Shown: positions 6,159 to 15,798 of the stretch, piece after piece | Position numbering within the stretch: position 1 is the stretch's first letter | Layout of the letters: every line of letters begins with the position of its first letter | The notes under the pieces: model-generated | Seen by the model: only the letters and a program-made list of their open reading frames with translations | What the model was told of the DNA's origin: nothing | Database searches by the model: none | Assembly: GCA_002402545.1 (NCBI GenBank) | Contig: DHGA01000049.1 | Coordinates: 54,133 to 89,737 of the forward strand | Reading direction: 5' to 3' | DNA length: 35,605 bases | Source of the DNA: Syntrophaceae bacterium UBA4810 | GTDB lineage: Bacteria; Desulfobacterota; Syntrophia; Syntrophales; Smithellaceae | Program-made: the position numbers and the translations under genes

Positions 6159-7862
6159 TCACTGACACCTAGCACCGCCAAACACCTTTTTATAATCCGC
6201 GGCAAGCGCCTTCTTGCTGATGCCCAGCTCAAAAATATCCCACGGAAGAATTTCTTCTAATGATTTTCGCCGGTAAACATAAAATTCCGGGTTGATATTA
6301 ACTTCTTTCAGCGCTTTTTTCCAATTTCCGTTGTTTTTTTGCACGGCAATCAGTATTTTCCCTACCCTTCTATCACCAAGTGAAAGCAGCGCCTGGACAT
6401 AGTTCCATTTTGGAACATCATGAATCACCCGCACCTGTTTATCCTGGCGAAAAGCGTTCACTATTTTTTTTATTTTTTTAGCTACATCTTCCGTATTGGC
6501 AAGAGGACACCACTGAAGTGGCGTGTGCGCTTTGGGAATAAACTGGTTTATGCTGAGCGTTATAGTGCGGAATTTCTTCTTGCCCTGTGTGTATTTAAGC
6601 GCGGTATGCTGAATTTTCTTGGTTAATTCTATTATGGCGTCAATGTCTTTTTCAGTTTCCCCAGGCAGACCGACCATAAAATATAATCTTATCTTGTTTA
6701 TTTCATTACCGATAAGTATTTCCGCTGCCCTGACGATATCTTGCTCTTTTATCCCTTTGCGCAGCATATCTCTCATTTTCTGCGAGCCTGCTTCCGGCGC
6801 CAGCGCGACTGTTTCGACCCCCGTTTCTTTGAGCATCGAAACGACTTTTTCTGAAATACTGTCAATACGCAGGGAAGATATTCCTGCCTGCGCTTCATTA
6901 TCTTTTATATATTCAAGTATTTTGATCAGGTCAGGATGTTCACACACGGCGGTTCCAACCAATCCTATTTTTTTCTTCTCTGTAAGACCCTGCTTGATTG
7001 ATTTTTTTATTTCTTCCCATTTTCTGAAACGCGCCGGATGATAAATATATGCCGCGGCGCAAAACCGGCAGTAATGAGCGCACCCGCGGTTTAATTCGAC
7101 AAGATACATCTCCTCCATCTCCGCGCGCGGCGCGCTGATAACCTCTCGCGTGTTAAACGAGTTAATGTCCACATCAGAGTTTATTTCAATTTTATCAGGC
7201 AATTGCTTTTCGACAGGTTTAACTGATTTAATTTTACCATCGTTCGAATAATTAACATTATATAAAGACGGAACATAAACTGCCTTTATGTTTTTTTGCG
7301 AATCCGAAAGGAACTGCCCGCGTGATAATTTTTTACGTCTCGCTTCTTCAAAAGCTGAAGTAAACTCAGGTAATACTAATTCTGATTCACCCAGAAGAAA
7401 TAAATCAAAAAAATCGGATAACGGCTCCGGATTGAGTGTTGGGGCTATTCCGCCGCCAATAATCAAGGGATGGTGCTCAGAACGCTCGGCGGCTAAAAGC
7501 GGAAGTCCCGCTTGTGCCATTATTTTTAAAATATTTGGATAATCGTTTTCAAATGATATGGAAAAAGCCAAAATATCAAATTCTGCGATTTGCTTTTGGC
7601 CCTCGAGGCTTACCATTTCTGCCGCGCCGGAGACGGATTCGGCATCGTCTTCCGGCGCGGTCAAAAACAGTCTTTCACAAAGAAAGGAAGGTCGATCGTT
7701 GAATATTTTATAAACAGTCTGGAAGCCTAAATTTGCCATACCGACCCGGTAATAATTGGGATAGGCAAGGCAAACCGTGTTATATGTCCCCCAAACTTTT
7801 TTTACATAGCCTCTCTCCTTTTCTAGCTGGCTCTTATATTTTTTCTTCAGTTTCCAGTCCAT
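6159..7862 (-). CDS. B12-binding-type radical SAM protein (TIGR03960-like)
   Basis: This 567-residue protein has an N-terminal Rossmann region resembling a B12-binding domain (about 25-180, with F-D-I-L-A-F-S and I-I-G-G-G) and a radical SAM core starting with C-A-H-Y-C-R-F-C (Cys 261, 265, 268), which binds the 4Fe-4S cluster that cleaves S-adenosylmethionine. V-A-L-A-P-E-A-G-S and F-M-V-G-L-P-G-E-T-E are typical of this subgroup. Length and order match the TIGR03960 family, often found near RNase G or translation genes; the substrate is unknown to me. The usual cobalamin histidine motif (DxHxxG) is not evident, so B12 binding is uncertain. It starts 51 bases after ftsZ with no terminator between, so it is probably the last gene of the dcw transcript. 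No clear SD supports ATG 7862. Confidence 0.85.
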   Translation of the reverse strand: MDWKLKKKYKSQLEKERGYVKKVWGTYNTVCLAYPNYYRVGMANLGFQTVYKIFNDRPSFLCERLFLTAPEDDAESVSGAAEMVSLEGQKQIAEFDILAFSISFENDYPNILKIMAQAGLPLLAAERSEHHPLIIGGGIAPTLNPEPLSDFFDLFLLGESELVLPEFTSAFEEARRKKLSRGQFLSDSQKNIKAVYVPSLYNVNYSNDGKIKSVKPVEKQLPDKIEINSDVDINSFNTREVISAPRAEMEEMYLVELNRGCAHYCRFCAAAYIYHPARFRKWEEIKKSIKQGLTEKKKIGLVGTAVCEHPDLIKILEYIKDNEAQAGISSLRIDSISEKVVSMLKETGVETVALAPEAGSQKMRDMLRKGIKEQDIVRAAEILIGNEINKIRLYFMVGLPGETEKDIDAIIELTKKIQHTALKYTQGKKKFRTITLSINQFIPKAHTPLQWCPLANTEDVAKKIKKIVNAFRQDKQVRVIHDVPKWNYVQALLSLGDRRVGKILIAVQKNNGNWKKALKEVNINPEFYVYRRKSLEEILPWDIFELGISKKALAADYKKVFGGARCQ

Positions 7863-7913
7863 GTCTTCATCATGGCCTATAAAAGCGTTTAAATTTTTTC
7901 CGCGATCTTGCCA

Positions 7914-9074
7914 TTAATCCGCCTGACGCCGTAAAAATGTCGGAATCTCAAGATCCAGTTCTTCCGTTCCTTCATCCACGCCTAACGTAACAATATTGGC
8001 TTTGTTGCGTGTTCTTTCCTGGCGCATAAACGCCGGTGTCAGCAGGTCTTCTTTCTTGAATCCGGCAAGATGCGTAACATTGTCCGCGGAAACTTTTTTC
8101 TTAATAAGATTATCGTCAAAGCCTGTGGCGATAACGGTAATTCTAATTTCATCTTTCATGGTTTCATCAATAACCGTGCCGAAAATTATATTCGCTTCCT
8201 CGTGCGCTTCGGCCTGAATTAGTGATGACGCCTCATTGACCTCATAAAGGCTCATATCCGGGCTGCCGGTAATATTGAGCAGTATGCCGTGCGCTCCCTG
8301 GATAGTGTTATCTTCCAAAAGCGGTGAAGAAATAGCTTTTTGCGCCGCCTCAACCGCTCTATTCTCGCCTCCGGCCACGCCTGTTCCCATAACCGCCATG
8401 CCCATGCTGCTCATAATATTTTTTACGTCCGCGAAATCAAGATTGATCAGGCCGGGCACAAGTATTAGATCAGAAATCCCCTTAACGGCCTGATACAAAA
8501 CATCGTCCGCCTTTTTAAAGGCTTCTAAAAGTGACAAGCTGCGGCCGCCTAGGCTTAAAAGCCGCTGATTGGGAACGACAATCAGAGTATCCACAACGTC
8601 ACGTAACTGTTCGATTCCTTCTTCCGCCTGAACATTTCGTTTTTTGCCTTCAAACTGAAACGGTTTGGTGACAACGGCAACTGTCAGAACACTGCATTCG
8701 CGGGCGATTTCCGCGATGATCGGCGCCGCGCCCGTTCCTGTGCCTCCACCCAAGCCGGCAGTGATGAAAATCATATCCGCGCCTTCCAGGTAAGGCCTTA
8801 TTTCATCGCGTGATTCCAGCGCCGCCTGCCTGCCGATTTCTGGATTGGAACCGGCACCCAGGCCTTTTGTTATTTCCATTCCCAGTTGAATTTTTACCGG
8901 CGCGGGAGAAACACCTAGCGCCTGCGCGTCTGTATTGGCGTTGATAAAATCAACCCCGCGCAACTGATACGAAATCATCGTGTTGACAGCGTTCCCGCCG
9001 CCTCCACCTACTCCTACCACCTTGATTTTTGCCGAATTCTCGTTACATACTTCTTTTAATTCAAACATAGTCAT
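7914..9074 (-). CDS. ftsZ: Cell division GTPase FtsZ
   Basis: FtsZ is the tubulin homologue that polymerises into the midcell ring. This 386-residue copy has the nucleotide-binding G-V-G-G-G-G-G-N-A-V-N (21-31), the tubulin signature G-G-G-T-G-T-G (109-115) and the N-T-D-A-Q-A-L loop. The conserved C-terminal tail E-I-P-T-F-L-R-R-Q (near 376-384) binds FtsA and other partners. The linker before it is short (about 50 residues). Two in-frame ATGs, at 9074 and 9068, follow AAGGAAGGG; the second has better spacing (M-F-E-L-K) and may be the true start. The gene lies nine bases after ftsA, as expected in a dcw cluster. Confidence 0.98.
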   Translation of the reverse strand: MTMFELKEVCNENSAKIKVVGVGGGGGNAVNTMISYQLRGVDFINANTDAQALGVSPAPVKIQLGMEITKGLGAGSNPEIGRQAALESRDEIRPYLEGADMIFITAGLGGGTGTGAAPIIAEIARECSVLTVAVVTKPFQFEGKKRNVQAEEGIEQLRDVVDTLIVVPNQRLLSLGGRSLSLLEAFKKADDVLYQAVKGISDLILVPGLINLDFADVKNIMSSMGMAVMGTGVAGGENRAVEAAQKAISSPLLEDNTIQGAHGILLNITGSPDMSLYEVNEASSLIQAEAHEEANIIFGTVIDETMKDEIRITVIATGFDDNLIKKKVSADNVTHLAGFKKEDLLTPAFMRQERTRNKANIVTLGVDEGTEELDLEIPTFLRRQAD

Positions 9075-9083
9075 CCCTTCCTT

Positions 9084-10310
9084 TCAAAAAAATTCTGAAA
9101 TAAATTTTTTTATCGACCTTGAGATTCTGCCCACGATGCCGATTTTTCTGCCATAGACAGATTCTCCTTCTATGTGTTTGCTTCCGTAAGCTATCAATCC
9201 GACGCCGACCGCGTGCGCCGGAGAATTCACAACATCAGCCAGGCCGCCCACGCCATCCGGATTTCCTCTCCTCGCCGGCATGTCAAAAACCTGCTCCGCT
9301 AATTCGACAATTCCGGGCATCAAGGATGTGCCGCCGCTTAGAACAACGCCGGCCGCCAGCATATCTTCGAACCCGGCGCGAACAATCTCCTTGAAAGCGA
9401 AACTCAATATCTCTTCTATCCTCGGTTCGATAATCCTTCCCAATATCTGGCGGGAAACCTCGCGGTCTTCACGTCCGCCCACACTGGGAACCTGTATTGT
9501 TTCCTCCTTGGGAATAAGCGCGGTCATAGCGCACCCGTATTTTATTTTTATACTTTCCGCTTCACTTAAAGGCGTACGCAATCCCGTAGCGATATCGGAG
9601 GTGACATAATTCCCGCCCAGCGGAAGTATCGCCGTGTGCTTAATGCACCCTTCGGAAAATATGGAGATGCCCGTGTTGGCTCCCCCGATATCAATGACGG
9701 CAACGCCTAAATCTTTCTCATCGGAACTCAGCAGCGCTTCAGAGGCTGCCAATTGTTCCATCACGATATCGTCAATATCCAAACCTACGCGGCTGACGGA
9801 TTTTATGATATTCTGAATTGCGGACGAAGAGGCGGTCACAATATGCACTTTGGCTTCCAGACGGACGCCGGACATTCCTTTCGGGTCTTTAATGCCATCC
9901 TGTCCGTCAACAACATAATTTTGCGGAAGAATGTGCATGATTTCCCTGTCCACAGGAACAGCGATGGCGCGGGAAGCTTCAATCGCCCGCTGCACGTCGT
10001 CTTCATCAACTTCTCTTCCTTTGATGGAAACTATGCCCAGCGAATTTTGGCCTTTTACATGATTGCCGGCAATGCCCACATATACGGAATTAATATGGCA
10101 GCCGGACATGTGCTCCGCCTCTTCCACCGCGGTTTTAATCGATTCCACCATGTTATCTATGTTAACCACGGCGCCTTTTCTCATTTCTTTTGCCGGTGAT
10201 GTTCCAATGCCGATTATATCAATGCCTGTATCAGTAACTTCTCCGACAATTGCCGTAGTTTTGGTGGTTCCAATATCAAGCCCGACCAGCACATTATTTT
10301 TTCTACCCAT
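9084..10310 (-). CDS. ftsA: Cell division protein FtsA, actin-like FtsZ anchor
   Basis: FtsA is an ATP-binding actin homologue that tethers FtsZ to the membrane and recruits late division proteins. This copy has 408 residues. Phosphate-1 motif G-L-D-I-G-T-T-K-T lies near the N-terminus, the SHS2/1C region follows at about 80-160, phosphate-2 is V-I-D-I-G-G-A-N-T and the adenosine motif is V-L-S-G-G-T-S. The last residues (R-I-S-R-S-I-K-K-F-I-S-E-F-F) form the amphipathic membrane-targeting helix. ATG 10310 has GAGGTG about ten bases upstream; GTG 10313 is the alternative. It sits between ftsQ (gap about 40 bases) and ftsZ. Confidence 0.97.
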   Translation of the reverse strand: MGRKNNVLVGLDIGTTKTTAIVGEVTDTGIDIIGIGTSPAKEMRKGAVVNIDNMVESIKTAVEEAEHMSGCHINSVYVGIAGNHVKGQNSLGIVSIKGREVDEDDVQRAIEASRAIAVPVDREIMHILPQNYVVDGQDGIKDPKGMSGVRLEAKVHIVTASSSAIQNIIKSVSRVGLDIDDIVMEQLAASEALLSSDEKDLGVAVIDIGGANTGISIFSEGCIKHTAILPLGGNYVTSDIATGLRTPLSEAESIKIKYGCAMTALIPKEETIQVPSVGGREDREVSRQILGRIIEPRIEEILSFAFKEIVRAGFEDMLAAGVVLSGGTSLMPGIVELAEQVFDMPARRGNPDGVGGLADVVNSPAHAVGVGLIAYGSKHIEGESVYGRKIGIVGRISRSIKKFISEFF

Positions 10311-10350
10311 CACCTTTTCACCTCGTTCATATTAATTTATTTTAGAATTA

Positions 10351-11196
10351 TTATATCCGATAACGCTTGCCCCTAGTTTCCCCCTGGCCATTAACAACTA
10401 TATTTTTCCGCTGAACCGTGATTTTTGAAGCATCTCCTAAATCAATGCACAGCAAACCTTTTGCCATTCCTTTTTTTTCCAGATCAGCCATGACGGCTTT
10501 TAACTTTCCCAGTTTATCTTCAAACCCGTCCGTGCCCAGCTTAAGATAAAGCCCTCTTTCCGTGAGTACCGATAAACCGAATAATTCATCAACATTAACT
10601 TCCGAAATCGTCCCTAAATACGAATACTTACGATTGCCCTGCAGCATCTTCAGAAGATCGAGAGCGCTGTAAAAAAAGGCCTGTTTAGTTTTTTCCTCTT
10701 TACCAACTCCCGTAATCACCGGAAGGTCAACTTCATCATGCTGATTTATTTTTTTAAACAAGCTGCCATCCATATCGACCAAATAAAAATCGTTTTTATT
10801 CTTGAGCAACGCCAAAGGCTGCCTCTCCTTCAATTCCAGCACAAGCCTGTCGGGTAGCTCTCTGCCCACGTAAATATTTTTTACCCAGGGGTTATCTCCC
10901 ACTCTTTTTTCTATCGCCGTCTTGTTTACCGCCAAAAGATTCTGCGCCGATTTTACATCTGCCAGCGTAAGAATGTCTTTTTCCGTCAGTTCATTCAGCC
11001 CGCGCACTGATGTCTCTCTAATCGCGAAATAAGGAGAGCTCAAGAGATAACTGTAAACATAAATAAACGCGCAGGTAAGCGCGGCCGCGCAAAACAGCAC
11101 GCAGAAAGCACGGAAAAAATCACCGGCCACTTCGCCGAATCTGCGAACCATGCGATACCTTTTTGCGTCATAACTTTTCTTTACATTCGAAGGCAT
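10351..11196 (-). CDS. ftsQ: Cell division protein FtsQ/DivIB
   Basis: FtsQ is a bitopic divisome protein linking cytoplasmic and periplasmic parts and binding FtsB/FtsL. The 281-residue product has a basic cytoplasmic N-terminus, one membrane helix at about 30-51, then a periplasmic POTRA domain (about 57-128, with R-G-L-N-E-L-T and N-P-W-V-K-N-I-Y-V) and the FtsQ beta domain (about 130-260). Sequence similarity in this family is low, but domain order and position between murB and ftsA make the call firm. Its ATG overlaps the murB stop by one base (TAATG), suggesting coupled translation. Confidence 0.95.
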   Translation of the reverse strand: MPSNVKKSYDAKRYRMVRRFGEVAGDFFRAFCVLFCAAALTCAFIYVYSYLLSSPYFAIRETSVRGLNELTEKDILTLADVKSAQNLLAVNKTAIEKRVGDNPWVKNIYVGRELPDRLVLELKERQPLALLKNKNDFYLVDMDGSLFKKINQHDEVDLPVITGVGKEEKTKQAFFYSALDLLKMLQGNRKYSYLGTISEVNVDELFGLSVLTERGLYLKLGTDGFEDKLGKLKAVMADLEKKGMAKGLLCIDLGDASKITVQRKNIVVNGQGETRGKRYRI

Positions 11197-12119
11197 TATT
11201 CGTCTCCGATAATTACAACTTCTGTTTCCAGGTTTATCCCTTTTTCTTCGCGCGCTTTTTTCTGAACCAGAGAAATCAGATGCAAAACTTCTGACGCCGT
11301 GGCTTTTCCTGTGTTGACAATAAAGTTCGCGTGTTTTGGTGAAATTCTCGCGCCGCCAATACTTTCTCCCTTCATCCCCATTTCTTCAATAATTCTTCCT
11401 GCCGGTTGGCCGGGAATATTTTTAAATATCGACCCGGCGTTTGGATATTCGAGAGGATGTTTTTCCTGACGCCATTTCATTATTTCCGTTATACGTTTTT
11501 TTATTTCTTCCCCGTTTCCTTTTTCCAGCTTAAAGCTAGCGCCTAAAATAATCGCGCGCGGCGGCAATTCTGTTTTCCTGTATTCGAAGTTTATTTCCTC
11601 CCGGCGCATTTCTTTTTTTTCGCCACTGGCGTCCAGAAGGTATACGTTTTCTATGACATCCTTTATTTCTTTCCCATACGCTCCCGCGTTCATCCAAACC
11701 GCGCCGCCTACTGATCCGGGAATCCCCGCGCAAAACTCCATACCGGAAAGCTCTTGGGCCAACGCCAGACTGACAACGGCGGACAGTGAAGCTCCGGCCT
11801 GAGCGGATATGGTGTGTCCGCTTTCGGGGGAATATTGATGATTTGTTTTTTTCAATCCTTTCATCAGCAGTATTGCTCCGCGATAACCGCCATCGCGCAC
11901 GATAATATTTGTTAAATTCCCCGTGGGCAAATAGTCGATCTTTTTGGCTATAAGCCTCTTTACAATCCCAATCAGCTGCTCCTCATTTTCTATCATAACA
12001 AGGGCATCAGCTTTTCCTCCCACGCACAGCGAAGCGTGGCGCGACATGGGCTCGTCGTACAATTTTTTTGCCGAAGTAATATCTTTCAGCGTTTCTTTAA
12101 TAATATTTTCGACCGCCAT
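11196..12119 (-). CDS. murB: UDP-N-acetylenolpyruvoylglucosamine reductase MurB
   Basis: MurB reduces UDP-GlcNAc-enolpyruvate to UDP-MurNAc with NADPH and FAD in the cytoplasm. The 307-residue protein has the FAD domain with G-I-P-G-S-V-G-G-A and M-N-A-G-A-Y-G near the middle, the catalytic serine in N-A-G-S-I-F-K-N, and a C-terminal Glu in L-E-T-E-V. The compact C-terminal region fits the type II (Bacillus-like) form rather than the longer E. coli type I. It lies between murC and ftsQ with one-base TAATG overlaps at both ends. A ddl gene, often found here in gammaproteobacteria, is absent. Confidence 0.97.
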   Translation of the reverse strand: MAVENIIKETLKDITSAKKLYDEPMSRHASLCVGGKADALVMIENEEQLIGIVKRLIAKKIDYLPTGNLTNIIVRDGGYRGAILLMKGLKKTNHQYSPESGHTISAQAGASLSAVVSLALAQELSGMEFCAGIPGSVGGAVWMNAGAYGKEIKDVIENVYLLDASGEKKEMRREEINFEYRKTELPPRAIILGASFKLEKGNGEEIKKRITEIMKWRQEKHPLEYPNAGSIFKNIPGQPAGRIIEEMGMKGESIGGARISPKHANFIVNTGKATASEVLHLISLVQKKAREEKGINLETEVVIIGDE

Positions 12120-13531
12120 TAATTTTTTCTTTCTTTACCCGCCAATTTATTTAATAGCGCTTCGCCGGTTTTATAAACGTTGCCGGCGCCTAAAGTAATA
12201 ACCGTATCTTTGGGTTTTAACGTCTTCATAAGATACTTAATGGTTTCTTTCTCACCCGCTATATATTCAACGTTTGCGTGACCCTTTTCTCTTATCGCCG
12301 CCCATAATGCGGCGGAATTAATTCCGGGAATCGGCTCTTCACTGGCCGGATAAATATCGTTGATAATCAGAATGTCCGCGTCCGTAAACGCTTGGGTGAA
12401 TTCATCAAAAAGCGCTTTGGTCCGCGTATAACGATGCGGCTGAAAGACAACGACTAATCTTTTTTTCCAGACCTGGCGGGCAGCGGCCAGCGTTTCTTTT
12501 ATTTCCGTTGGATGATGGCCGTAATCGTCGACAACAGTAATGTCTGAAGCTGTTCCTTTTACTTCGAGTCTTCTATGCACGCCGTAAAAGTCCATAAGCC
12601 CGCTTGTGATCGTCTCCATGCTTAGATTTAATTCACGACAAGCCGCCACTGCCGCCATAGAGTTATAAATATTAAACATGCCGGGAACATTCAACTCAAC
12701 TATTCCCAGCTTATCCCCTTTGTAATAAAGTTTATATTTTGTTTTATTAACTAAAAATTTAATATCTTTTGCCGTGTAATCCGCGGGATACTTTATGCCG
12801 TAAGTCATTGTTTTACGTTTTATCAGCTGTAATATTTCACGGACATTTTCGTTGTCGCCGCACAAAATAGTGCTGCCGTAAAACGGAACAATGTTGGCGA
12901 ATTTGAGAAATGCGTCTTTTATTTCTTCGATCCCCGAATAAAAATCCAGATGCTCGCGGTCAATATTAGTTACGATGGCGATTGTGGGAGATAATTTTAA
13001 AAATGAGCCGTCGCTTTCATCCGCTTCGGCCACGATAATATCGCTGTCACCGAGCCTCGCGTTACTGCCAATGCTTGCCAGCTTACCGCCGATGACCATC
13101 GTGGGATCAAGTCCCCCTTTGGCCAGAATAGTGGAAATCATTGATGTTGTTGTTGTTTTGCCGTGACTGCCGGAAACAGCGATGGAAAACTTCATCTTAA
13201 GAAGCTCCGCCAGCATTTCCGCGCGCGGTATTACCGGAATATTTTTTTTGTGAGCTTCAATGACTTCCGGGTTGTTTTCTTTAACCGCCGTTGATGTTAC
13301 AACAACATCAACCTTGGATACGTTTTTCGCTTTATGCCCGATGGATACTTTAGCGCCCAGATTTTTCAATCTTTCTGTCGTGTCGGAACGATTAGCGTCC
13401 GAGCCGCTGATCTCATATCCCAGATTAAGCAGTACTTCGGCAATTCCGCTCATCCCAATACCGCCAATTCCGATAAAATGAATTTTCTTTACTTTTTTTC
13501 GCATTAACCCGCTTTGTTTTTCTTTCATCAT
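12119..13531 (-). CDS. murC: UDP-N-acetylmuramate--L-alanine ligase MurC
   Basis: MurC adds L-alanine to UDP-MurNAc using ATP, the first amino-acid step of the stem peptide. The 470-residue protein has the UDP-binding loop G-I-G-G-I-G-M-S near the N-terminus, the Mur-ligase P-loop G-S-H-G-K-T-T-T (121-128), and D-Y-G-H-H-P-T-E-I in the C-terminal half, characteristic of MurC. ATG 13531, ATG 13528 and ATG 13504 (M-R-K-K-V-K-K) are all possible starts; none has a strong SD, so the first is kept. It follows murG by 28 bases and overlaps murB by one. Confidence 0.97.
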   Translation of the reverse strand: MMKEKQSGLMRKKVKKIHFIGIGGIGMSGIAEVLLNLGYEISGSDANRSDTTERLKNLGAKVSIGHKAKNVSKVDVVVTSTAVKENNPEVIEAHKKNIPVIPRAEMLAELLKMKFSIAVSGSHGKTTTTSMISTILAKGGLDPTMVIGGKLASIGSNARLGDSDIIVAEADESDGSFLKLSPTIAIVTNIDREHLDFYSGIEEIKDAFLKFANIVPFYGSTILCGDNENVREILQLIKRKTMTYGIKYPADYTAKDIKFLVNKTKYKLYYKGDKLGIVELNVPGMFNIYNSMAAVAACRELNLSMETITSGLMDFYGVHRRLEVKGTASDITVVDDYGHHPTEIKETLAAARQVWKKRLVVVFQPHRYTRTKALFDEFTQAFTDADILIINDIYPASEEPIPGINSAALWAAIREKGHANVEYIAGEKETIKYLMKTLKPKDTVITLGAGNVYKTGEALLNKLAGKERKN

Positions 13532-13559
13532 TATCCCGTGCTTTCTTTTTCCTCTATCT

Positions 13560-14636
13560 TCAGGCCATCAGTTTAATGCACGCGTCGACAATCTTTGACG
13601 CCGCTTTAGCATTTCCCAGTTTGGCTGATTTCTTTTCCATCTCTCTTAATTTCTTATCGTCTTTGAGCAAACCGTCAATCACTTGAAACAATTTTTCCTC
13701 TGCCAGCTCGCGTTCATGAACAATCAGCGCTGCTCCCGCGTCTGCCATCGCCTGCGCGTTTTTTGTCTGATGGTCGTTGGCGGCAAAAGGATACGGAATT
13801 AAAATGGCGGCCTTACCGGCGGCCGTGATTTCCGCGAGCGATGTGGCGCCCGCCCTGCAGATTATCAAATCCGCGCTTTTATAAGCTTTAACCATATCGG
13901 CTATAAATGGCAAAACCTGCGCCTTCATGGAATACTTTTCATAGGCGAGTTTTATTTGATGCGCCTGTTTCGGGCCAGTCTGATGAATTATATGAATACT
14001 CTTTTTCATTTTTTGCAGCCGCGGCAGCATGCTGACCATAGCCTTGTTAATAGCCTCGGCGCCCTGTGAGCCGCCAAATACAAGGAGTTGCCAGTAATCT
14101 TTCTTTATTTTGTCTGTTTCTTTCATTTCCGCAAACGCCGCCCTTACCGGATTACCGCTGACAATTATTTTCTGCGCGGCAAAGCTCCCTTCTGTCTGTT
14201 TATAGGTAACAAATATTTTTTTAACGAATTTACCCAAAATTTTATTTGTTATCCCCGGCACGGCATTTTGTTCAGCAATAGCCGTGGGTATCCCCATAAA
14301 GCGCGCGGCAATAACCGCAGGCCCGGACGCGTAACCGCCGACGCCAATAACAATATTCGGCGCGAATGCCTTTAGAATGCGCCGTGACTGCCAGAAGCTT
14401 TTGGGTATCTGGTAAATGCCTTTCACCAACGCGCCTATTCCTCTTCCCTTAAGCCCTTCCACATCGATTGTTTTCAGCTTAAAACCAAGCGTCTCAAGCA
14501 GTCTTGCTTCAATACCTTTTTTCGTGCCGATAAATATCACTTCCGCTTCAGTGCTTCTTTTGAGAAATTCTTCAGCAATGGCTATGCCGGGAAACAAATG
14601 ACCGCCTGTTCCTCCCCCTGCTATTACAATGCGCAT
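13560..14636 (-). CDS. murG: Lipid II synthase MurG (GlcNAc transferase)
   Basis: MurG transfers GlcNAc from UDP-GlcNAc to lipid I at the inner face of the membrane, making lipid II. The product has 358 residues. The glycine-rich loop G-G-G-T-G-G-H (7-13) and the second-domain motifs F-G-G-S-Q-G-A and R-A-G-A-T-S-L-A-E are diagnostic of this GT28 enzyme. ATG 14636 is preferred over ATG 14648 because GGAG sits six bases before it and M-R-I-V-I-A-G-G-G is the usual family start. It lies between ftsW and murC in the dcw operon. Confidence 0.97.
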   Translation of the reverse strand: MRIVIAGGGTGGHLFPGIAIAEEFLKRSTEAEVIFIGTKKGIEARLLETLGFKLKTIDVEGLKGRGIGALVKGIYQIPKSFWQSRRILKAFAPNIVIGVGGYASGPAVIAARFMGIPTAIAEQNAVPGITNKILGKFVKKIFVTYKQTEGSFAAQKIIVSGNPVRAAFAEMKETDKIKKDYWQLLVFGGSQGAEAINKAMVSMLPRLQKMKKSIHIIHQTGPKQAHQIKLAYEKYSMKAQVLPFIADMVKAYKSADLIICRAGATSLAEITAAGKAAILIPYPFAANDHQTKNAQAMADAGAALIVHERELAEEKLFQVIDGLLKDDKKLREMEKKSAKLGNAKAASKIVDACIKLMA

Positions 14637-14688
14637 TTTTAACTCCATCTTCTGAATAATATTCTCGTCTAAATTATATACGTCCGCC

Positions 14689-15798
14689 TCATTTTGCCTG
14701 CGAAGAAATATTCAGCAATATTCCCACTGAGATCATACTCATCATGAATGCCGTTCCACCGTAACTTAAAAAAGGCAGAACCAATCCTTTCAGCGGGATG
14801 AGCCCCATCACGCCGGCAATATTTATGAACGCCTGAATGGTGATTACCAAAGTTAAACCCGCGGCCAGCAATGTTCCAAAAAAATCAGGCGCTTTTATTG
14901 AAATCATCAGGCCACGCAAGGCAAAAAGAGCGAACATGACAATAACAATTGTTACTCCGATAAAACCGCTTTCTTCCGCGATAATAGAAAGGATAAAATC
15001 CGTGTGCGGTTCAGGTAAATAAAATAATTTCTGCACGCCATCACCAATGCCGACACCGAAAGCGCCTCCGGAACCAAATGACAAAAGCGATTGAATAATC
15101 TGAAAGCCGGTATTGTGTGCGTCTTTCCATGGATCCAGAAAAGCCGTCAGGCGCGCCATTCTATAACCCTTTAATAATATTAATATAACACCCGCCGGTA
15201 TAAACATTAACAGCAACATCAGCATATGCCTTATCCGCGCGCCGGCGATGCAAAGCATAAAAAGAAAAATTGTAAAAACAATGACCGCGGCGCCGAAATC
15301 CGGCTGAAGTAAAATAAGAGAAATCATCAACAGCGTGACAAACAGAGGAAAAACAACTCCTCGTCTAAAATCTTTAAGCTGAGTGGCTTTGCGTGCCAAA
15401 AAATGCGAGAGGAATAAGACCACCGCTATTTTTACCATCTCCGTCACCTGAAAAGAAATACCGCCGACATTCAGCCAGCGCGTAGCGCCACCGCGCTTTA
15501 ATCCCAATCCGGGGATCAAGAGCAAAGACAGCAGAATAATCGCCAGCAAGAGTCCGGGATAAGCCAGTTTTTTCAGATGTTCGTAAGGAATCTTTGTCAT
15601 GAGCACCATCACAACCATGCCCAAGAAAACAAAGACAATTTGCTTCTTGATAAAAAAACGGCTGTCACCGAACTTTTCCAAAGCAATAATGGAGCTTGAG
15701 GAATAAATCATCGCCGTGCCTATGGTAACGAGAACCAGCGTGACCAAAAGCAGGATTAAATCAGGTGATCTTTCTTCGTATTTAATCGCGGCGTCCAT
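14689..15798 (-). CDS. ftsW: Septal peptidoglycan glycosyltransferase FtsW
   Basis: FtsW is the SEDS-family polymerase that builds septal glycan strands from lipid II together with FtsI. The 369-residue protein is almost entirely membrane helices (about ten). It shows the SEDS motifs Q-P-D-F-G-A-A (transmembrane region with the conserved Asp), P-E-P-H-T-D-F-I and A-E-E-S-G-F in the large loop, and P-F-L-S-Y-G-G near the C-terminus. Its ATG overlaps the murD stop by one base. Location between murD and murG separates it from the paralogue RodA. Confidence 0.96.
   Translation of the reverse strand: MDAAIKYEERSPDLILLLVTLVLVTIGTAMIYSSSSIIALEKFGDSRFFIKKQIVFVFLGMVVMVLMTKIPYEHLKKLAYPGLLLAIILLSLLLIPGLGLKRGGATRWLNVGGISFQVTEMVKIAVVLFLSHFLARKATQLKDFRRGVVFPLFVTLLMISLILLQPDFGAAVIVFTIFLFMLCIAGARIRHMLMLLLMFIPAGVILILLKGYRMARLTAFLDPWKDAHNTGFQIIQSLLSFGSGGAFGVGIGDGVQKLFYLPEPHTDFILSIIAEESGFIGVTIVIVMFALFALRGLMISIKAPDFFGTLLAAGLTLVITIQAFINIAGVMGLIPLKGLVLPFLSYGGTAFMMSMISVGILLNISSQAK

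Noticed and set aside
10351..12119. A missing ddl gene as evidence of deletion between murB and ftsQ
   Set aside because: murB and ftsQ overlap by one base with intact ends; absence of ddl here is a normal arrangement in many lineages.
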